A DNA stretch of 64,000 nucleotides from Sphingobium ummariense RL-3 (GTDB taxonomy: Bacteria > Pseudomonadota > Alphaproteobacteria > Sphingomonadales > Sphingomonadaceae), in the NCBI RefSeq assembly GCF_000447205.1, contig NZ_AUWY01000101.1:25839-89838 (forward strand), read 5' to 3'. The position numbers and the translations under genes were made by a program. The notes beneath the pieces were generated by a model that did not search any database, was not told the origin of the DNA, and worked only from the letters and a program-made list of their open reading frames with translations. Positions 1 through 8,570 of the stretch are shown here, piece after piece; within the stretch, counting starts at the first letter, position 1; the number at the start of each line of letters is the position of its first letter.

Positions 1-1
1 T

Positions 2-430
2 TCCGGCGCTAACCACATCGTCCAGCGCATGCTCGATGGCGCGATGCCTGTGGTCCCAAACCTCTTCATACCCGTGGTCGATGTCCGCGACGTGGCCAGC
101 GCGCACATCATGGCGATGACCAACCCGGGGGCGGCTGGCGAGCGCTTCCTGCTCTCCAATGGTCCTGCGCTCAGTCTGAAGGAGATCGGCGAAATCATCA
201 GGGCTGCGCTTGGCGATGCGGCCAGGCGGGTCCCGAGGCGCGAACTCCCCAACTTCCTGGTACGCATCGCCGCGCGCTTCAATGCCGAGATGCGTCCTTT
301 CGTACCCGACCTCGGCTACGCCAAGAAAACATCGAACGACAAGGCTCGGCGCGTGCTCGGCTGGTCTCCGCGCGAGCCGCGCGAAGCGATCGTCGCGGCG
401 GCAATGTCGTTGGCGGGAAGAACTGGCTGA
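2..430 (+). CDS. NAD-dependent epimerase/dehydratase family protein, C-terminal part
   Basis: Only the last 142 codons are in the window; the gene begins upstream of base 1. The visible part contains VVDVRDVASAHIMAM, the conserved segment after the Rossmann core in dihydroflavonol-4-reductase-like extended SDR proteins, and then GERFLLSNG and a tail (KARRVLGWSPREPREAI) typical of the substrate-binding end of this family. The catalytic YxxxK and the glycine-rich NAD loop would lie off the window, so the substrate cannot be assigned. It probably acts as a cytosolic NAD(P)-dependent oxidoreductase or epimerase. The next gene is convergent. Confidence 0.75.
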   Translation, partial: SGANHIVQRMLDGAMPVVPNLFIPVVDVRDVASAHIMAMTNPGAAGERFLLSNGPALSLKEIGEIIRAALGDAARRVPRRELPNFLVRIAARFNAEMRPFVPDLGYAKKTSNDKARRVLGWSPREPREAIVAAAMSLAGRTG

Positions 431-596
431 GCCGCCGAATTGTCGCCCCGAGCAATTTGAAGGGCTAGCACCGGGAATCTTTTTGGTGTGGATGCGGTGC
501 CGCCCACGGCCGCCCGGCCTAGGACGGCCGTGTGCTACTAGCGGAAGAGCCTATAGCCTCGCAGCGCTGCCTTCGCGTAACCTCGTTGCCATCAGG

Positions 597-1013
597 TCAA
601 CGTGTCCTCGTCGCGATGAAGCGCCAGTCGGCGACTACGGCGAACCGATGCGGTTTCGCGCGACAGGCGTACACGTCGCTATCCAATATCGCCCGGAGAT
701 CGGCAAAGCTCTCGTAGCGCACGACGACGATGTCGTCCCAATTGTCGTCAGGGCCAGCCAGGAGACTGTGGATTCGCTGCCCGGCATAAACGAGTTGCGG
801 CGTCACGCCGACCTCTTCGCATGCCGCGTAGAACCCACCGACATATCCTTCGTAGTAGCCGCTCCGCGAGTCCGGCTTAACCTCCGCAAAATCGTGGGCG
901 TAATTGGGCGTGTCACGGAATCGGATGAGATTGACCATGACGACGGGCCCTTCGCCGATCGCCTGCGTCGCCTCTTCAAGAGCAGCATCTTCGAGCTCGT
1001 TTGCTTGTGTCAC
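597..1013 (-). CDS. DUF1330 domain protein
   Basis: A 138-residue protein with the DUF1330 signature GPVVMVNLIRFRD near residue 20 and a ferredoxin-like alpha/beta-barrel pattern to the end (DDIVVVRYESFADLRAIL). I chose the GTG at 1013 because GGAG lies seven bases upstream; the longer reading frame to 1145 would run into the divergent LysR gene and adds non-homologous residues. The biochemical function of DUF1330 is not established. The gene is divergent from the LysR gene at 1101, which makes that regulator its likely controller. A second DUF1330 gene is at 11888-12259. Confidence 0.75.
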   Translation of the reverse strand: MTQANELEDAALEEATQAIGEGPVVMVNLIRFRDTPNYAHDFAEVKPDSRSGYYEGYVGGFYAACEEVGVTPQLVYAGQRIHSLLAGPDDNWDDIVVVRYESFADLRAILDSDVYACRAKPHRFAVVADWRFIATRTR

Positions 1014-1037
1014 TATGCACCTCCAGTTCTGACCCAA

Positions 1038-1054
1038 GCCATTATCGCGATGGC
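1038..1054. promoter_or_regulatory. candidate LysR operator between divergent genes
   Basis: The 87-base gap between the DUF1330 and LysR genes contains GCCATTATCGCGATGGC. It is an interrupted palindrome (GCCAT/ATGGC arms) enclosing the perfect ATCGCGAT. LysR proteins usually bind such dyads in the shared divergent promoter. Assignment as the operator is by position only. Confidence 0.35.
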
Positions 1055-1100
1055 CACAAGGATCGTGTAGAGAGGACGAAAGCAGGATAGAGTTGCCATC

Positions 1101-2036
1101 ATGTCCACACCGCCCAACTTCCAGCGCCTGTTGAACCTGCTTCACTTCGCGCGGGTGGTAGAGGCCGGATCCTTCGCGGAGGCCGCGCGGCGGGCAGGCA
1201 CGACAACCTCAGCGCTATCCAAAGCTGTTGCACGCTTCGAGAAGGCGAACGGCGTGCGGCTTCTCCATCGCACCACGCACGCAATCTCGCTGACACCAGA
1301 GGGCGAACGCCTCCTTGAGGGAACACGGGACCTTCTCCGGGAGGCCGAGAGGCTGGAGGCGACCCTCGATCATGCAAAGTCGAGTGGGTCGGGCGGGCGC
1401 ATTCGGTTGAGCGCCCCCGCGCCGCTCATACGCGCCAGACTGGCGCGGCAGGTCCCCGGTATTCTGCGTGCGAATTCGGATATCGAACTTGAGCTCAAGG
1501 TCGATGATGGCACACTCGATCTAGCTGCCGAGGGCATCGATATCGCGATCCGGTTCGGCTCGCTCGCCGGCTATGCGAACGTCGTCTCAACCCCGCTGGG
1601 GAGCTTCCCTTGGGTGCTGTGCGCCACGCCGCGCTATGTGGAGATCATGGGTACCCCGCAATCGCCAGCGGATCTCGACGCGCACCACCAGATCGGCTTT
1701 CGCGATCCCGGCTCGGGGCGCGTCATGCCATGGCAATTTGTCGATCCGGCCACCGGCGCTCTGTTTCGACACCTTCCGCGGCCGCGGATCGTGGTGGAGG
1801 ATTTGGGCGCGATCTGGTCGATGATGCGCGTTGGCTTGGGGCTGGCGTGGATACCAGCCTGGATCGGTCTGGGCCCTTTGCGGGACGGACTTGTCGTCGA
1901 ACTGCTGCGCGAGTGGCGGGGAGAGGAGACGTCGATCCACGCTGTTCGACTTGAGCGGCGCCACACGCCATCGCGCGTTCGTTCCCTGCTTGATGGCCTT
2001 CAAGCGGCCGCAGGGGAATGGCGCTATCCCGGCTGA
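1101..2036 (+). CDS. LysR-family transcriptional regulator
   Basis: A 311-residue cytoplasmic DNA-binding regulator of usual LysR length. The N-terminal winged helix-turn-helix is clear at residues 10-65 (VVEAGSFAEAARRAGTTTSA, then SKAVARFEKANGVRLLHRTT). It is followed by a linker helix and a periplasmic-binding-like effector domain (RIRLSAPAPLIRARL, GIDIAIRFG). The subtype resembles the CrgA/YafC group that commonly controls a divergent neighbour. It is transcribed away from the DUF1330 gene, so that gene is the likely target; the effector is unknown. The start is the ATG at 1101, with a weak AGGA about 15 bases upstream. Confidence 0.88.
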   Translation: MSTPPNFQRLLNLLHFARVVEAGSFAEAARRAGTTTSALSKAVARFEKANGVRLLHRTTHAISLTPEGERLLEGTRDLLREAERLEATLDHAKSSGSGGRIRLSAPAPLIRARLARQVPGILRANSDIELELKVDDGTLDLAAEGIDIAIRFGSLAGYANVVSTPLGSFPWVLCATPRYVEIMGTPQSPADLDAHHQIGFRDPGSGRVMPWQFVDPATGALFRHLPRPRIVVEDLGAIWSMMRVGLGLAWIPAWIGLGPLRDGLVVELLREWRGEETSIHAVRLERRHTPSRVRSLLDGLQAAAGEWRYPG

Positions 2037-2289
2037 CATTCGAAAAGACCATCAAGCTCGCAAATCCGGCTCGAGGCGGCAGCCAGCCGTCTTGACTGCG
2101 GCTGTGTGCCGGTTTTGCCATTGAACATGGAGAACGGGCGCCGGCATTCCCGCTTCGTGTCCGCCGCTTGGGCGACGACCTTCGCGACGCGGCAAAGGAA
2201 GTCGAGTTTCGACGGAGTGAAAATGGATCGCCCTGCTCCGTTCACCGGTGCGCCGGATTTTCCGCTGCCCTGACGTGCGCCGTCATGCC

Positions 2290-2580
2290 CTAGACCAGCG
2301 CGTCAAAGACGGTTCGGATGCGACGGGCTCAGATCCTCATGCATGGCGATCCAGACCGGAAGATCGGCGGTGAACAGATCCGGCAAAACAGGCTCGAGCC
2401 CCCGGGTCGCGGATTGCGATCGGGTCCTGTAATACGCCGATGCCGAACCCGGCACGCACCATGGCAATCTGCGCGAGCTGGTTGTCGGTGTCGAGCGCTC
2501 AGGATAATCGAAGCAAACGCCGATGACCTCGATGCCTTGGTGGACATCGGCCTCGACGCCTGGCCTGGTCGCTAAAGACG
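2290..2580 (-). pseudogene. LysR-family regulator remnant (C-terminal effector domain, frameshifted)
   Basis: Read leftward in shifting frames, this stretch gives LDTDNQLAQIAMVRAGFGIG, then VLQDPIAIRDPG, GLEPVLPDLFTADLPVWIAM and finally RRIRTVFDALV before a stop. That is the end of a LysR effector-binding domain. At least two frame changes are needed to join the pieces and no N-terminal DNA-binding domain is attached, so it cannot be functional. It lies head to head with a LysR N-terminal fragment on the other strand at 2603. Confidence 0.7.
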
Positions 2581-2602
2581 TCCGAGATCGCATCTGGTCG
2601 CC

Positions 2603-2709
2603 ATGGATCGCTCCGAAACCATGCGGCTCTTTGTCCGGATCGTCGAGCGTGGAAATTTCGCGAGTGCCGCAAGGGATTTGCAACTTCCTCGCGCCACGAT
2701 GACCAGAGC
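2603..2709 (+). pseudogene. LysR-family regulator remnant (N-terminal HTH only)
   Basis: The frame opens with ATG and gives MDRSETMRLFVRIVERGNFA followed by SAARDLQLPRATMTRA, a textbook LysR helix-turn-helix. Homology then stops abruptly and the remaining codons are unrelated to the family. Only about 36 residues of the usual 300 remain. The matching C-terminal type of fragment lies just upstream but in opposite orientation, which points to a deletion or inversion that destroyed one or two LysR genes. Confidence 0.65.
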
Positions 2710-2769
2710 TGCCCTTCCAAGAGCCAATAATCCCGGAGGGGCAACAAGGGAGCTGGGCGGCGTAGGGAG

Positions 2770-3189
2770 TCACAGCTCAACCCTGTCCAGAATCTCATAA
2801 TATGCGTTCAGGTCGAGCCACTCGATCCCCGAGACGACTTTGCCGTCCTGGAGCGTCATGATGTACATGTAGCCGTTCTTATATGGTTTGCCGTCAATGG
2901 CTCGGCTGCTGCTGTCTATCCTCGCAAAAACCTCGGTTCCGTCCGCCCACACGCCGCGAGTTTTGATTGCAAGTGGCTCAGCGAAGCGCGCGAACAGGGC
3001 CGCTTCGGCATTGTCGAATAGATCCTTCATGCCTCGGTACGTCCGGGCAACCGGCCCATGTCCCGCGATTGTCCATTCGACGTCAGGGGCAAAGATGGCC
3101 TCGAAGAATTTTGTGAAGTCCTGGGAGGCACTTTCGAGGGCCTCGGTGACAAGGCGCAGATTGGCTTCTTCCTGAGGAGTGTAAGACAT
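2770..3189 (-). CDS. SnoaL-like / nuclear transport factor 2-like protein
   Basis: A 139-residue protein of the SnoaL/ketosteroid-isomerase cone fold. Typical features are the N-terminal helix (EEANLRLVTEALESASQDF), FFEAIFAPDVEWTIAGHGPV with the conserved Trp, the middle GMKDLFDNA helix, and the closing strands YMYIMTLQDGKVVSGIEWLD. The ATG at 3189 is preceded by AAGGTG at good spacing; the longer frame to 3435 would overlap the divergent TetR gene. Members are small enzymes or binding proteins for polyketide, steroid or aromatic substrates; the substrate is unknown here. Probably repressed by the divergent TetR protein. Confidence 0.8.
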   Translation of the reverse strand: MSYTPQEEANLRLVTEALESASQDFTKFFEAIFAPDVEWTIAGHGPVARTYRGMKDLFDNAEAALFARFAEPLAIKTRGVWADGTEVFARIDSSSRAIDGKPYKNGYMYIMTLQDGKVVSGIEWLDLNAYYEILDRVEL

Positions 3190-3240
3190 AATCACCTTTC
3201 TCGTTGCGGGTAGCCGGGCTAAGAGCGACCTCGTTGAGGC

Positions 3241-3285
3241 TAGACCGGTCGTTCCAGAATTCTTGGATATACCGATCGTTCCAAA
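3241..3285. promoter_or_regulatory. paired direct-repeat candidate TetR operator
   Basis: In the 119-base gap between the divergent SnoaL-like and TetR genes, ACCGGTCGTTCCA (3244-3256) recurs as ACCGATCGTTCCA (3271-3283), 12 of 13 bases identical and 27 bases apart. The core TAGACCGGTC resembles known TetR-family half-site patterns. Two such sites in a shared promoter fit an autoregulated repressor. Confidence 0.5.
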
Positions 3286-3308
3286 AATCAATTCTGTTTG
3301 AGGCAACT

Positions 3309-3923
3309 GTGACCAAAGACGACGATGCGAGCCGCGCGCGGGGACGCCCGCGCCAGTTTGATGCCGAGGCCGCGCTGGTGGCGGCAATGCGCGTGTTCTG
3401 GCGACATGGCTATGCCGGTGCCAGCATTGGCACACTCATCCAGGCGATGGGGATCAGCCGCGCTACCATGTACGCGTCCTTTGGCGACAAGGAGGATCTG
3501 TTTCGCAAGGTCATGGATCTCTATGAGCGCGAGAAGACAGCATACATGATCGACGCACTCGAGCAGTCGACTGCCCGCGGCGTGGCCGAACATCTTTTGG
3601 ACGGCACGATCGCGTTACAGACGAACACCGCCGACCCCAAGGGGAGCATGGGCATTGTCCACTCTCTAAGTCACGCGCCCGGTGACGAGAGCATCAGGGA
3701 ATTCGTGACGCAGCGAGGCCTCTATTGGCGCGACAGGCTGGTCGCTCGCTTCGAACAAGCCGCAGTCGACGGGGATTTTCCGACGTCGATCTCAGCGCGC
3801 CACCTTGCGCTGACGCTGAAGGCAACGACCGACGGGCTTCTGGTGGCAGCCGCCAGCGGTATGGACGAGACCGGGCTGCGGGGCATCGTGCAAACCTTCT
3901 TGGGCATCTGGCCGGGGCGCTGA
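3309..3923 (+). CDS. TetR/AcrR-family transcriptional regulator
   Basis: A 204-residue one-component repressor. The N-terminus carries the GRPRQFD lead-in common to TetR proteins, then the helix-turn-helix (SIGTLIQAMGISRATMYASF, GDKEDLF) at about residues 39-65, followed by an all-helical ligand domain. I chose the GTG at 3309 because homology begins just after it; earlier in-frame starts would place the operator repeats inside the coding region. It is divergent from the SnoaL-like gene and sits beside two copies of a candidate operator, so it probably represses both. The ligand is unknown. Confidence 0.85.
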   Translation: MTKDDDASRARGRPRQFDAEAALVAAMRVFWRHGYAGASIGTLIQAMGISRATMYASFGDKEDLFRKVMDLYEREKTAYMIDALEQSTARGVAEHLLDGTIALQTNTADPKGSMGIVHSLSHAPGDESIREFVTQRGLYWRDRLVARFEQAAVDGDFPTSISARHLALTLKATTDGLLVAAASGMDETGLRGIVQTFLGIWPGR

Positions 3924-4019
3924 AGGTCGCGAAAGATCTGCATCGGCAACCGACTTCACAGCCGCTGGATCGGCTAGCCAGCCCTGCACTTCCTAGCCGC
4001 GACCGGCCGGGCGGCTGGG

Positions 4020-4160
4020 AACGCATGACTTGCTGGAGGGTGACATCGCACCTGGGAAACGCGCCAAAGGCCCGGGCATATTCGCGACTGAACCGCGATG
4101 AGCTCTCATAACCGGCCTGAGGGGCCGCGTTGCTGATGGTACGAAAGCAACCAGATAACG
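4020..4160 (-). pseudogene. AraC-family regulator remnant (C-terminal HTH)
   Basis: Leftward translation gives QAGYESSSRFSREYARAFGA followed by FPRCDVT, which is the second helix-turn-helix and tail of an AraC/XylS regulator (family pattern VGYESPSRFSREYRRxFG). No helix-turn-helix or ligand domain upstream is recognisable in any frame, so only the last 40 or so codons survive. Confidence 0.6.
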
Positions 4161-4774
4161 CGGCGGAAGCACATTCTGCCAAGACGCGATCAGGACGCAC
4201 TCGAAGATTGAAGAGCCGGTTGCGAAAACCGATCGGTGCAGCCAATGGGCGAAGCTCACCGCATCGCTTGGCGAGAGTAGGGTTGGTAAACATCGCTCGA
4301 TGGATCAGTTGCGGATACAGCCCGCGTGATGGCGACTGGCACGGCAAATGGCTTTGGCGGCTTGAATTAGCTCGGGGATTGAAGCGCTTCGACATCGAGA
4401 GTGACGCCGATATACCAGCGAAGGCTACAATTAGGGAGGAACTCTCATTCGAGCGCGCGGCAATCGTGGCCTCCGTAGCTCGTTGGCGGCCGAATGCGGT
4501 TTCCGCCCGTTCAAGATGACCGTCGATAAAGTCACGATCGGCCAGCATACAGCGTGCCTCCGCATGCAGAAACTGCGGCAGATACTGGCCATATTCGCTC
4601 TACATGACCTCGCAAGAAAGACGAGATCATGCTCACGTCTTGGGGGATCGCACTTGCCGTCGAGGCACATAGGGGACCGTCAAGCGTTACCAATTAGATT
4701 CATTACGACTGAGGTGGGCTGCACTTGCGGCGGCAATCATTCCTCTGAGCCATGCTTCGTGAACGTTGATCATC
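4161..4774. other. low-homology degenerate stretch, no recognisable gene
   Basis: About 600 bases between the AraC remnant and the IS256-family element. Open frames exist on both strands but none matches a family I know. Base composition looks lower in GC than the core genes. One leftward frame (SEYGQYLPQFLHAEARC followed by MLADRDFIDG) reads like real protein and may be another broken gene. I assign nothing. Confidence 0.5.
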
Positions 4775-4779
4775 GGGAC

Positions 4780-4803
4780 GTGTCTCACGGGGTGTTGTAG
4801 GAA
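4780..4803 (+). repeat. left terminal inverted repeat of IS256-family element
   Basis: 24 bases beginning GTGTCTCACGGGG and ending GTAGGAA. It matches the right repeat with two mismatches. Confidence 0.75.
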
Positions 4804-4879
4804 GGTTGCCCTGAGGGGGTAGCCACCGTCGATCTTCTGGTAGGGTTCGGATGCGAACTCGAACCTGGAGAAGACGAGG

Positions 4880-6076
4880 ATGACCGATGACAGAATGGCC
4901 CTGATCGAGCTGATCGAGCAAGGGGCTGATAGCGATCTGGTGCGCGAGATGCTGGCTTTTGCCGCCGAGCGCATGATGGATCTGGAGATCGAAGCGAAGA
5001 CGGGTGTCCCTTGCGGGTCTCGCAGCCGTGAGCGGCTCAACCACCGCAATGGCTACCGCGAGCGGGGCTGGGATACGCGCGCCGGGCGGATCGATCTGGC
5101 GATCCCCAAGCTCAGGAAGGGCAGCTACTTCCCGAGCTTTCTGGAGCCGCGCCGCACGGCGGAGAAGGCACTGGCCGCGGTGATACAGGAGGCTTACGTC
5201 CACGGCGTCTCAACCCGCTCGGTCGACGATCTGGTAAAGGCAATGGGCGCCAGCGGTGTTTCAAAGAGCCAGGTGAGCCGTCTGGTTGCCGAGATCGACG
5301 AGCGGGTGAACGCCTTCCTCACGCGGCCGATCGAGGGCGAGTGGCCTTATCTGTGGATCGACGCCACCTACCTCAAGGAACGCGAAGGCGGTCGGATCGT
5401 CTCGACGGCGGCGATAATCGCGGTGGGCGACAACACCGATGGCCGGCGCGAGGTGCTGGGCGTCGCCACCGGCCCATCGGAAGCCGAGCCCTTCTGGAAA
5501 GCTTTCCTGCGTTCGCTGGCGGATCACGGCTTGCGCGGGGTGAAGCTGGTCATCGCCGACGACCACAAAGGGCTGCGCGCCGCTGCCAGCAAGGTGTTTG
5601 CCGCAAGCCAGCAGCGCTGCCGTGTTCATTGGATGCGCAATGCGCTGGCCCATGCCGCACCCAAACAGCGACCGGCGGTCATCGCCATGATCAAGACCAT
5701 CTTCGCGCAGGAGACTGCCGAGGCGGCGCACCAGCAGTGGGAACAGGTCGCCGATGCCCTGCGCGAAAAGTTCCCCAAGCTCGCCGACATGATGGACGCA
5801 TCACGTGAGGACGTGCTGGCCTACATGACCTTCCCGAAGGACCACTGGGCGCAGATCGCGTCCACAAATCCGCTGGAAAGGGTGAACAAGGAGATCAAGC
5901 GAAGGGCCGATGTCATCGGCATATTCCCGAATGACGCCGCCGTCGTCCGCCTCGTCGGAGCGCTCATGCTGGAGCAAAACGATGAGTGGGCCGTATCGCG
6001 CCGCTACATGACGCTGGAAACCCTCGGCTCGGTGAGCCATAATCCCATCGTCAGCCTGCCAGCCCAAGCTGCCTGA
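4880..6076 (+). CDS. IS256-family (Mutator-type) transposase
   Basis: A 398-residue DDE transposase, full length for IS256. The catalytic acids are visible: D161 in YLWIDATYLKERE, D227 in LVIADDHKGLRAA, and E333 in NPLERVNKEIKRR. The family C/H motif RCRVHWMRNAL lies between the second D and the E. The N-terminus has the usual MxxLxxEAKTG and RNGYRER segments. The frame is intact, so the element may be active. It catalyses cut-out or copy-out transposition using its flanking repeats. Confidence 0.95.
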   Translation: MTDDRMALIELIEQGADSDLVREMLAFAAERMMDLEIEAKTGVPCGSRSRERLNHRNGYRERGWDTRAGRIDLAIPKLRKGSYFPSFLEPRRTAEKALAAVIQEAYVHGVSTRSVDDLVKAMGASGVSKSQVSRLVAEIDERVNAFLTRPIEGEWPYLWIDATYLKEREGGRIVSTAAIIAVGDNTDGRREVLGVATGPSEAEPFWKAFLRSLADHGLRGVKLVIADDHKGLRAAASKVFAASQQRCRVHWMRNALAHAAPKQRPAVIAMIKTIFAQETAEAAHQQWEQVADALREKFPKLADMMDASREDVLAYMTFPKDHWAQIASTNPLERVNKEIKRRADVIGIFPNDAAVVRLVGALMLEQNDEWAVSRRYMTLETLGSVSHNPIVSLPAQAA

Positions 6077-6106
6077 CCCAAACCCGACCCTCCCGTGGAT
6101 CGACGG

Positions 6107-6130
6107 TTCCTACACCACCCCGTGGGACAC
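6107..6130 (-). repeat. right terminal inverted repeat of IS256-family element
   Basis: Reverse complement begins GTGTCCCACGGGG and ends GTAGGAA, pairing with the repeat at 4780-4803. Confidence 0.75.
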
Positions 6131-6321
6131 GACCCAGCAGATCAAGGGTCAGACCCGTCCTATCGCCACAAACACGCGGCGTGAGTTAGCGCAACCCTGC
6201 AACCCTCGACAGGAGGGGGCTGGCTCCAGCACCCCCAAGATTGATCGGCTGAGTTTGACGAACGGAAAAGGAGGTTCGTAGTCTTCCGGCTCAAGAGAAT
6301 GCAGCGCATGTAATCTGCTAT

Positions 6322-6336
6322 TGCAAATGACTTGCA
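6322..6336. promoter_or_regulatory. candidate iron-responsive operator (Fur-like palindrome)
   Basis: TGCAAATGACTTGCA is an inverted repeat (TGCAA/TTGCA) 58 bases upstream of the siderophore receptor start. Position and symmetry suit a Fur- or Irr-type site controlling an iron-uptake operon. The match to any one regulator is inferred. Confidence 0.4.
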
Positions 6337-6393
6337 GAATCGGACGCGCATGACTAGGCAGCGAAAAAACCGAAAAGGGGAACCCGCTCTCTC

Positions 6394-8553
6394 ATGCCTG
6401 CCTTGCTGACCATCCTCGCCGCCACCGCCGCCGCCGTCCCGGCTGCCGAAGCCCCCGCCGCGCCGGGCGATACCGAGATCATCGTCACCGGTGAGCGGAC
6501 CGAGGGGCAGGATGATTATGCGGTCAGGAAGCAGACCACGACGATGCGCTTCCCGCTCTCGCAGCGCGAAACGCCCCAGTCGGTCAGCGTCGTCACCCGC
6601 GCCCAGATCCAGGATTTCCAGCTCAACGACATCAACGACCTGCTGAAAACCGTGCCCGGCGTTCAGGTGCAGGCGCAGGAAACCGACCGCATCTATTATT
6701 CGGCGCGCGGCTTCGACATCCAGACCTTCCAGATCGACGGCATCGGCCTGCCCTTCGCGTTCGAGGTGCAGACCGGCTCGATCGACACCGCCATCTACGA
6801 TCATATCGACGTGGTACGCGGCGCGCCGGGGCTGCTCTCTTCCACCGGCAACCCGTCCGCCGTCGTCAACTTCATCCGCAAGCGCCCTACCAAGACCTTC
6901 CAGGCGAGCGGCAGCGCGCAATATGGCTCCTACGACCATCTGCGCCTCGATGCGGACGTCAGCGTGCCGATCACCTCGGACGGCAGCATCCGCGCCCGCG
7001 CTGTGGGCGCCTATCTGGATGAGGACAGCTATCTCGACCGCTACGGCCTGCGTCGCTGGACCGGCTATGGCATCGTGGAGGCCGATCTTGGCCCGCAGAC
7101 CACCGTCACGGTCGGCTATGGCCATCAGGACCATCATAGCCGCGGCGCGACCTGGGGGGCGCTGCCGCTCTATTATACCGACGGCACCCGCATAGACTTG
7201 CCGCGATCGGCCAATAGCGGCCCCGACTGGGCGGGCTGGAACGTCATCGACCGCCAGATTTTCGGCGATATCGTCCATCATTTCAACGATGACTGGCACG
7301 CCAAGCTGACGGTGGTGCGCCGCGCCGTCAGCGAGGATGACCGGCTCTTCTACGTCTATGGCAATCCGAGCGCAGCCTTCGCAGACGGGATCGATCCGGC
7401 GGAAAGCGTGAAGGGCGGCAATATCCGCAGCTATCCCGGCGCGTTCCGGGCGGAAACCCGCAACCTCACCATCGACGCCTATGTCGCGGGCAAGGTCGCG
7501 CTGTTCGGGCGCGAGCATGACCTGATGTTCGGCGTCAACCGCAGCGCCCAGCGTTATATTCAGACATCGGGCTATGATTATGGCGCGATCAATCTCGAAC
7601 TGTCGATCGACGACGTGTTGAGCGGCAACACGCCCGAGCCGAACTTCCCGACCGTCTTCAACACCAACTTCCTTGAAAGCGGCGACCGCACGACCAAGCG
7701 CGAGACCGGCTACGGCCTCATCCGCTTGAGCCTCGCCGATCCGTTCAAGCTCATGCTCGGCGGCAATCTTACCCACGCCACCAGCGAAGGTTTCTCCTAC
7801 GGCGCGAACATGGCCTATGACTGGACCCGCTTCCTGCCCTTCGTCGGCGCGACGCTCGACCTAACCCAGAGCATCAGCGCCTATGCGAGCTTCGCCACCA
7901 TCTTCAATCCCCAGACCCAAACGACCGCCAATCGCGAACTGATCGACCCGATCAAGGGCGACAATATCGAGGCGGGCTTCAAGGGCGAATGGATGGGCGG
8001 CCGCCTCAACGCCAGCCTCGCCATCTTCCAGGCGCGGCAGAAGAACACCGCCGAATCCGCCGGTTTCGACGAGACCATCGGCCAGACCATCTATCGCGGT
8101 GTCGACGCGAAGTCGCAGGGGATCGAATTCGAGTTCGCCGGCCTGCTCGCGCCGGGGCTTCAGGCGACCGGCGGCTACACCATCATGCGCGTGCGCGGCG
8201 AGGATGATGAGCCGGTCCGCACCTTCGTGCCCCGTCAGCTCGGCCGCCTGACGCTCACTTACTCGCCGCCTGCGCTCCCGGCGTTGAAGGTCGGCGCGGC
8301 GGTGCAATATCAAAGCAAAATCTATCTCGAACCCGGCACCGTCTCGATCACCACCGGCGCACCGATCCGCGTCACCCAGCCCAAATATGCGCTGCTCGAT
8401 CTGCTCGCCAGCTACAAGCTGACCGACAATCTGCAGATCAGCGCGAACCTGAAAAACGTCACCAACGCCAAATATCTGACCGCGCTCAATTACGACCAGG
8501 GCTATTATGGCGCGCCGCGCACCATCCTGGGCACGATCAGCCTCAGATATTGA
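6394..8553 (+). CDS. TonB-dependent siderophore receptor
   Basis: A 719-residue outer-membrane receptor. The first 20 residues look like a signal peptide (short, Ala-rich, cut near AEA). A TonB box follows (EIIVTGE, about 29-35), then a plug domain (SVSVVTRAQIQDFQLNDIND, LLKTVPGV, YSARGF, IDVVRGAPGLLSSTGNPSAV) and a 22-strand barrel ending in SLRY with a terminal aromatic. The plug wording is that of the FhuE/FpvA siderophore group (TIGR01783 type). It imports a ferric siderophore using TonB energy. It is first of four genes with PepSY and two small membrane proteins. The start has AGGGGA about ten bases upstream. Confidence 0.92.
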   Translation: MPALLTILAATAAAVPAAEAPAAPGDTEIIVTGERTEGQDDYAVRKQTTTMRFPLSQRETPQSVSVVTRAQIQDFQLNDINDLLKTVPGVQVQAQETDRIYYSARGFDIQTFQIDGIGLPFAFEVQTGSIDTAIYDHIDVVRGAPGLLSSTGNPSAVVNFIRKRPTKTFQASGSAQYGSYDHLRLDADVSVPITSDGSIRARAVGAYLDEDSYLDRYGLRRWTGYGIVEADLGPQTTVTVGYGHQDHHSRGATWGALPLYYTDGTRIDLPRSANSGPDWAGWNVIDRQIFGDIVHHFNDDWHAKLTVVRRAVSEDDRLFYVYGNPSAAFADGIDPAESVKGGNIRSYPGAFRAETRNLTIDAYVAGKVALFGREHDLMFGVNRSAQRYIQTSGYDYGAINLELSIDDVLSGNTPEPNFPTVFNTNFLESGDRTTKRETGYGLIRLSLADPFKLMLGGNLTHATSEGFSYGANMAYDWTRFLPFVGATLDLTQSISAYASFATIFNPQTQTTANRELIDPIKGDNIEAGFKGEWMGGRLNASLAIFQARQKNTAESAGFDETIGQTIYRGVDAKSQGIEFEFAGLLAPGLQATGGYTIMRVRGEDDEPVRTFVPRQLGRLTLTYSPPALPALKVGAAVQYQSKIYLEPGTVSITTGAPIRVTQPKYALLDLLASYKLTDNLQISANLKNVTNAKYLTALNYDQGYYGAPRTILGTISLRY

Positions 8554-8570
8554 GCGGGGAGGGAGAGAGG

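Larger units (their letters stand above)
4775..6136 (+). mobile_element. IS256-family insertion sequence
   Basis: One transposase gene lies between imperfect inverted repeats. The left end reads GTGTCTCACGGGGTG and the right end, on the other strand, reads GTGTCCCACGGGGTG; similarity extends outward through GGG(A/T)C. The outermost limit is uncertain, because weaker similarity (TTGATC) continues about 20 bases beyond each end. I could not find a convincing 8-9 base target duplication, so the ends are approximate. It lies just upstream of the TonB-receptor operon. Confidence 0.85.
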
